Positions 21,576-25,507 of a stretch of DNA of 25,507 nucleotides are shown here, piece after piece; positions within the stretch are counted from its first letter, which is position 1, and each line of letters starts with the position of its first letter. Source of the stretch: Priapulus caudatus (lineage: Eukaryota > Priapulida > Priapulimorpha > Priapulimorphida > Priapulidae); assembly GCF_000485595.1 (NCBI RefSeq), contig NW_014577108.1, positions 520,792 to 546,298 on the forward strand. The letters are read 5' to 3'. A model generated the notes under the pieces. The model saw nothing but the letters and a program-made list of their open reading frames with translations, made no database searches and was not told where the DNA came from. The translations under genes and the position numbers were made by a program.

Positions 21576-22180
21576 CCAGAACCACATCCCAGACGTGCTG
21601 ATTCTGAAAAATATCTTTAGTTTTCCCTAGGCTGCGGAGTTCTCTAGTTATGCGAGTACGGACTAATTCGGCTGAACAGCTTTTATATACTAGCAGAAAG
21701 TATACCCGTAGACCAGCAATTGTGTCTTTAAATATAAACTCCATGTAAGTGACACAAATAAAGTTAAATATTTCATGTAAACTGAAAAGAAAACCACTGC
21801 ACTGGGTACATCAGAACCCTGCAGCAAGGCTACTGGCCACGTGACTACTGTCAGTACGGTGTACGTCAAAGCAGAGTGAGCAGGGGGGAATCTGCAGTAG
21901 CGGGGGGGGATCTGAGACGTAGCACCATCTATTGAGAATAGTATTTTTGTTTGAGCCAGAACGCATCTCCAGACGTGGTGATTCTGATATGCTCATACGG
22001 CGGCAGTCAAAGAGAGCCATTGTAATTCCCACGTATGTGAATGTGGATCTGCTGTACGCACTGCCATCTATTGACGAATAGCATTTTTCGAATTTTTGAC
22101 TTAATACTTAATACTTAAACTTTTTTTAATTTTTTTCTCAGCCAGAACCACATCTCCCAGCACGTGTGATTCTGAATATA
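21472..22180 (+). repeat. Three divergent copies of a ~140-bp module
   Basis: Copies at about 21472-21607, 21860-21990 and 22030-22180 each carry, in order, CCATCTATT followed by GAATAG, a T-rich stretch, then CAGCCAGAAC, CATCTCCCAG-like sequence and GTGATTCTGA. The first straddles the end of the 1.2-kb repeat, so the module is probably part of a longer element. Confidence 0.8.
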
Positions 22181-22292
22181 TCGTTCAGTTAGCGGCGAAT
22201 TGAGTGACAAATCAGGGCGAAAAGCGAACACAAACAAACACACACACACACACCACACACACACAAGATTAGCCAAATTATAGTATATATAG

Positions 22293-22350
22293 ATATATCA
22301 AGAGCTAATAATACCTATATAATATATTGTATTATTAGCTTTTGATATAT
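22293..22350. repeat. Stem-loop with 22-bp arms
   Basis: ATATATCAAGAGCTAATAAT and GTATTATTAGCTTTTGATAT are complementary with a single mismatch around a 14-nt AT-rich loop. It lies next to CA and TA microsatellites. Confidence 0.88.
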
Positions 22351-22368
22351 ATATATATATATATATTA

Positions 22369-22372
<4 letters not shown>

Positions 22373-22430
<58 letters not shown>

Positions 22431-22473
22431 AAGAGAAGAGAGAGAGAAGAGAGAGAGACGAAGAGAGCAGAGA

Positions 22474-22534
<61 letters not shown>
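22373..22534. repeat. (GA)n microsatellite
   Basis: About 160 bp of GAGAGA with AGAAGA and AAAG interruptions. The Leu/Ser frame on the minus strand is an artefact. Confidence 0.95.
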
Positions 22535-22538
<4 letters not shown>

Positions 22539-22599
22539 ATTTAAAAAAACATTCTCTTGCTACCTTATTCATTTCCAGCTGCCTTCCTTGGGGATATAT

Positions 22600-23035
22600 T
22601 AAATTGAATCATATATTAACAGAATTCATTGGCACTAACAAGTAAAATCCTATTTCGTTAAAATATGACATTGCGGAATATTCTCATTATTTTGCAATGT
22701 GCTTGAAGAGAATTTCATGTTAATTTTGAGACAAATATGTAAAATAGATGACAATATTAATTTGAATTCTGTTGTTAATGAAGGTATCCTAATTCTATTT
22801 CCAGTAAAATTATGCCATTCATATAATTAACAAATCTGTTCCGATCTATATCACTTCCATCAAAAGTAAAAACATGTTTACCCTGATTCTGGTTTTAGTT
22901 ATTATTGCAGCTAACTCGTTCACGGTTAGCAATAAATGTAATATCTCAGCACGTCTCTAACGACGCTGTGCGCTCAATATCGGACAGCTGTGTATCCATC
23001 GCATATCCATAACTTGATAAACAGCCACTCTAATT
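22600..23035. other. AT-rich noncoding DNA
   Basis: Nothing recognisable as a gene or repeat array. Confidence 0.5.
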
Positions 23036-23036
23036 A

Positions 23037-23090
23037 CTAAATAAATAAATAAATAAATATACATATATATATATATATGTACATATATTA
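23037..23090. repeat. (AAAT)n and (TA)n
   Basis: A short run of AAAT units passes into a TA-rich palindromic run ACATATATATATATATATGT. Confidence 0.9.
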
Positions 23091-23282
23091 CGAATATTCA
23101 CATTCAATATTCATATCACATCCGATATTTCAGATTCTGTTTGTTGTGAAGCCTGACGAAGAGACAGATGTTCTCGATATATAAAAAAAACTGACACTTC
23201 ATTCTATTTTTTGTATTTAAAGATATATATATATATGTATACGATGCAAATATACACGCGCTATGCTGCTGCTCCTCTCTCG

Positions 23283-23318
23283 CGCTCCTCCTCCTCCTCC
23301 TCCTCCTCCTTTCTCCTC
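23283..23318. repeat. (CTC)n trinucleotide repeat
   Basis: Seven or eight CTC triplets followed by TTTCTCCTCC. Confidence 0.9.
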
Positions 23319-23546
23319 CCCGCTGCCCCACCCATCCATGCAGCGCGGGGTTTACTGCTGAGCTGTAGGGATTCTCCGCGCAATACTGACGCTCTATAAC
23401 TGCTTCATGTCGGATACTGTTACTGTGAGATAACAATATACTATCCATCGGTGACCGGCATGCGCTCACGCTTGATCAACGTGCACTCCTCCTAAACGTC
23501 TTGTTGATATCGACGTAGTTTTCCGTCTCTCTATTTCTAATCTCCG

Positions 23547-23550
<4 letters not shown>

Positions 23551-23593
<43 letters not shown>

Positions 23594-23619
23594 TTATCTA
23601 TCTATCTATCTATCTATCT
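23551..23619. repeat. (CT)n then (CTAT)n microsatellite
   Basis: About 40 bp of CT, a short gap, then about six CTAT units. Confidence 0.95.
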
Positions 23620-23639
23620 CTACTCTCGGCATTCTTTTT

Positions 23640-24045
23640 CTCTCGAAGACACGAAAAGCGAACAGCGCGGAAATTACGGAGATATTTTTGGCGAGCCATC
23701 GGTGGTGACGCGGCCACTAGAGACCAATGAAAGCCACGAAACATCGGGGAGCAATAGAATATCTCACAATATATTATGTTACCTAATATTTACAGTGGCT
23801 GTGTGCGTGTCGGCCATACCAGAACGTGGAATCTACGATACTGGGTCTGTAGTGAATGTATCACAAGCTATCGCTTACTCATCCGTTTGCCCCCACGAAC
23901 AGGGCAACATTGCTTGCGGGCTGTTTTCACATTCGTTGTACAAATAGTGGGGCGGAGTAATTAATTACAATAGCATAGCGTATAGTTGCGGCCGCCCAGG
24001 GTGCTGCGAAATTAGAGTATTTTAAAACCCATATTAGTTACTTAC
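23640..24045. other. Unique sequence next to the candidate exon
   Basis: Non-repetitive DNA with a GGGGCGG box at 23949-23955 and TAATTAATTA at 23958-23967. An 81-codon plus-strand frame (23702-23947) has a hydrophobic stretch, LCYLIFTVAVCVSA, about a third of the way in, but no known family is recognised and no promoter or splice context supports it. Confidence 0.3.
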
Positions 24046-24134
24046 CTGGCGGAAATGCTGCGTAAACAGTCGTTAATTCGTCAACGGACCAGTTTTCCCG
24101 TTTGCTCCGAGTATTTCTGGGATCGACATGGCAT
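24046..24134 (-). other. Candidate internal exon, upstream of Antp on the same strand
   Basis: An 89-bp segment bounded on the minus strand by a good acceptor (TGTTTTGTTTCAG ending at 24135) and a consensus donor (CAG then GTAAGT at 24045). One frame is open throughout: one leading base, 29 codons, one trailing base. It reads CHVDPRNTRSKREN, then WSVDELTTVYAAFPP. The other two frames contain stops. It lies 5.5 kb upstream of the Antp start codon in the same orientation. It could be a 5' untranslated exon of Antp, an exon of an upstream gene, or a chance pair of splice sites. I do not recognise the peptide. Confidence 0.4.
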
Positions 24135-24233
24135 CTGAAACAAAACATACGGTCATAGTTAACGAACGAAGTTGATATCGCTGTGAGCACGCGTGCAAAT
24201 ATACGTGCATGCACGTGCGCGTCTTCTGAAGAT

Positions 24234-24235
<2 letters not shown>

Positions 24236-24299
<64 letters not shown>
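24236..24299. repeat. (GT)n microsatellite
   Basis: An uninterrupted GT run of about 64 bp that abuts the start of repeat copy 2. Confidence 0.96.
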
Positions 24300-24300
<1 letters not shown>

Positions 24301-24302
<2 letters not shown>

Positions 24303-24951
24303 GTTCAGCATTATATGGTTATAGCAGGGTATTACTTCTAATTGTTTTACAGGCGTATGCGAGCGTTAACCTTGAAGCGGCTTTCAAGTAACGTTTACTT
24401 TCATGCAAATATTATATGATAAAGAAGATCGTTTAATTAAATAATAGTAAGATGAAAATAATCCAATCGCCTATTGGTCGTGGAAGAATTCAAACGCAAG
24501 TTATGTCCGATAAATATCAAAATCTTTACATAGGCATGTTTGACGTTTTTATGTAACATTTATTTTCGTTAAGGACTTCGTTAAACCGATTTTATTAAAC
24601 GTATTCATTTTTATTCAACAGCAAAGCCCCCGTGATCACACCTAAGCCTTGATAAAAAAAAATATATATACGGGTATACATGCCGACCTGCCACGAGGAA
24701 AGAGTCTTGGTCCTAACCATTTTGTCCTCTTAATATTTCAATTCTTTGTGAGGAAAATAATGAGTTGATTATCTTACGTGATACTTAATGATATTTATGT
24801 TTATCTGTTCAATTAACATTCTTCCTTTTTCTTCCGCATATGCTGATATAAATACGGAAAGTAACTGTAATGCAAAAGTAAGCGAAGGTTTACATATACT
24901 GAGACAAATTTTTCTCCTGTTTGAAGTAAATATTGAATGAAATAAAAATAT

Positions 24952-24984
<33 letters not shown>

Positions 24985-25507
24985 CTCTTTCTATCTCGTT
25001 CTATATATATATACTAGCGGGATACCCGGCGTTGCCCGGGGAAATTTCAAATCAGTGGCGTTACTCAGTTGGTGACCGCTTGGTTGAAAGGAAAATACCC
25101 AAAAAAATCGAACTATCTATCTATCCATGCATGCATGCATCCATCCCATTCCATGGCATCCAATCCCATCCTATCGCACCGCATTCCATCCCATCCTATC
25201 CCATATCCCATCCCATCCCATCCCATCCCATCCCATGCCATCCCATGACATCCCATGCCATGCCATGCCATGCCATCCCATGCAAACAGTAAAAAAACAA
25301 TACGAAATCAAAAGATAAAAGACTCAAACCCGGAATACCGGTGTAGGAGATGGATGTTCTAGCGATTATGCCATTGCGCCGTTAAGGGTCTATACACCAT
25401 GGATTCACACGTACGTGATGTTTTAATCTGCACGCACCGCCATCTATTAATGAATAGAATTTTTATCAATTTTTTAACTTTTAAACTTTTTAAACTTTTT
25501 GTTTCAG
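24301..25507 (+). repeat. Interspersed 1.2-kb repeat, copy 2 (cut by window end)
   Basis: Same unit and orientation as 20339-21575, offset by 3,962 bp at its start. It begins immediately after a GT microsatellite and ends at the window edge at GTTTCAG, so its true right end is not visible. Its GGATACCCGGCGTTGCCCGG box (25020-25039) is more complete than in copy 1, and its CATCC tract is longer. Confidence 0.92.

Noticed and set aside
21697-21720. TACCCGTAGA, similar to the miR-10/miR-100 5' end, in a region near a Hox gene
   Set aside because: Only the first bases match, it lies inside repeat-derived DNA and I see no complementary arm for a precursor hairpin.
23702-23947. 81-codon frame with a hydrophobic segment
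   Set aside because: A signal-like stretch is present but not at the N-terminus, and nothing else supports expression.

Overview
This is eukaryotic, almost certainly bilaterian animal, DNA. It has one recognisable protein-coding gene, spliced, on the minus strand, and it is very rich in microsatellites, minisatellites, palindromes and interspersed repeats. The gene is an Antennapedia-class Hox gene. Exon 1 (18509 down to 17918) encodes an Antp-type N-terminus: MSSYFTNSY start, YPRFPPYDRL motif, polyQ, SCKLQ motif and a YPWM-like hexapeptide. A 5,395-bp intron with a clean GT donor and AG acceptor separates it from exon 2 (12522 down to 12287), which encodes a complete 60-residue homeodomain and a short tail. 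The spliced frame joins in phase 1 and predicts 275 residues. The motifs point to a protostome Antp orthologue. The host could be a lophotrochozoan or a non-insect ecdysozoan; the sequence alone does not settle which.

Layout, left to right. 1-500 holds two tandem arrays (a 17-bp minisatellite, then ~29-bp palindromic units). 500-1850 is unremarkable AT-rich DNA, followed by a polypyrimidine tract. 2600-3300 holds two inverted arrays of one 16-bp minisatellite with a 44-bp perfect palindrome between them. 3300-12286 is noncoding DNA downstream of Antp, with CTCF-like sequences, TA and CA repeats, and GC-rich islands. 12287-18509 is the Antp transcription unit; its intron contains a long GT/GCGT tract, a GC-rich CCT/CCG segment and many short AT repeats. 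18510-19300 is a CpG-rich leader or promoter candidate. 19670-22200 is a nest of repeats: a MITE-like inverted-repeat element, a 1.2-kb repeat unit present again at 24301-25507 (running off the window), and three divergent copies of a ~140-bp module. 22290-24300 is microsatellite-rich, with one good candidate spliced exon on the minus strand at 24134-24046, upstream of Antp.

No second Hox gene, tRNA, rRNA, CRISPR or intact transposase/reverse transcriptase was found. Antp therefore sits alone for about 7 kb upstream and 12 kb downstream, so the cluster is loosely spaced here or the neighbours lie outside. The most notable points are a lysine replacing proline in the Pbx/Exd-contacting hexapeptide (IYKWM), homeodomain substitutions at positions 36, 37 and 60, the candidate upstream exon, and the many unrelated stem-loop repeats.
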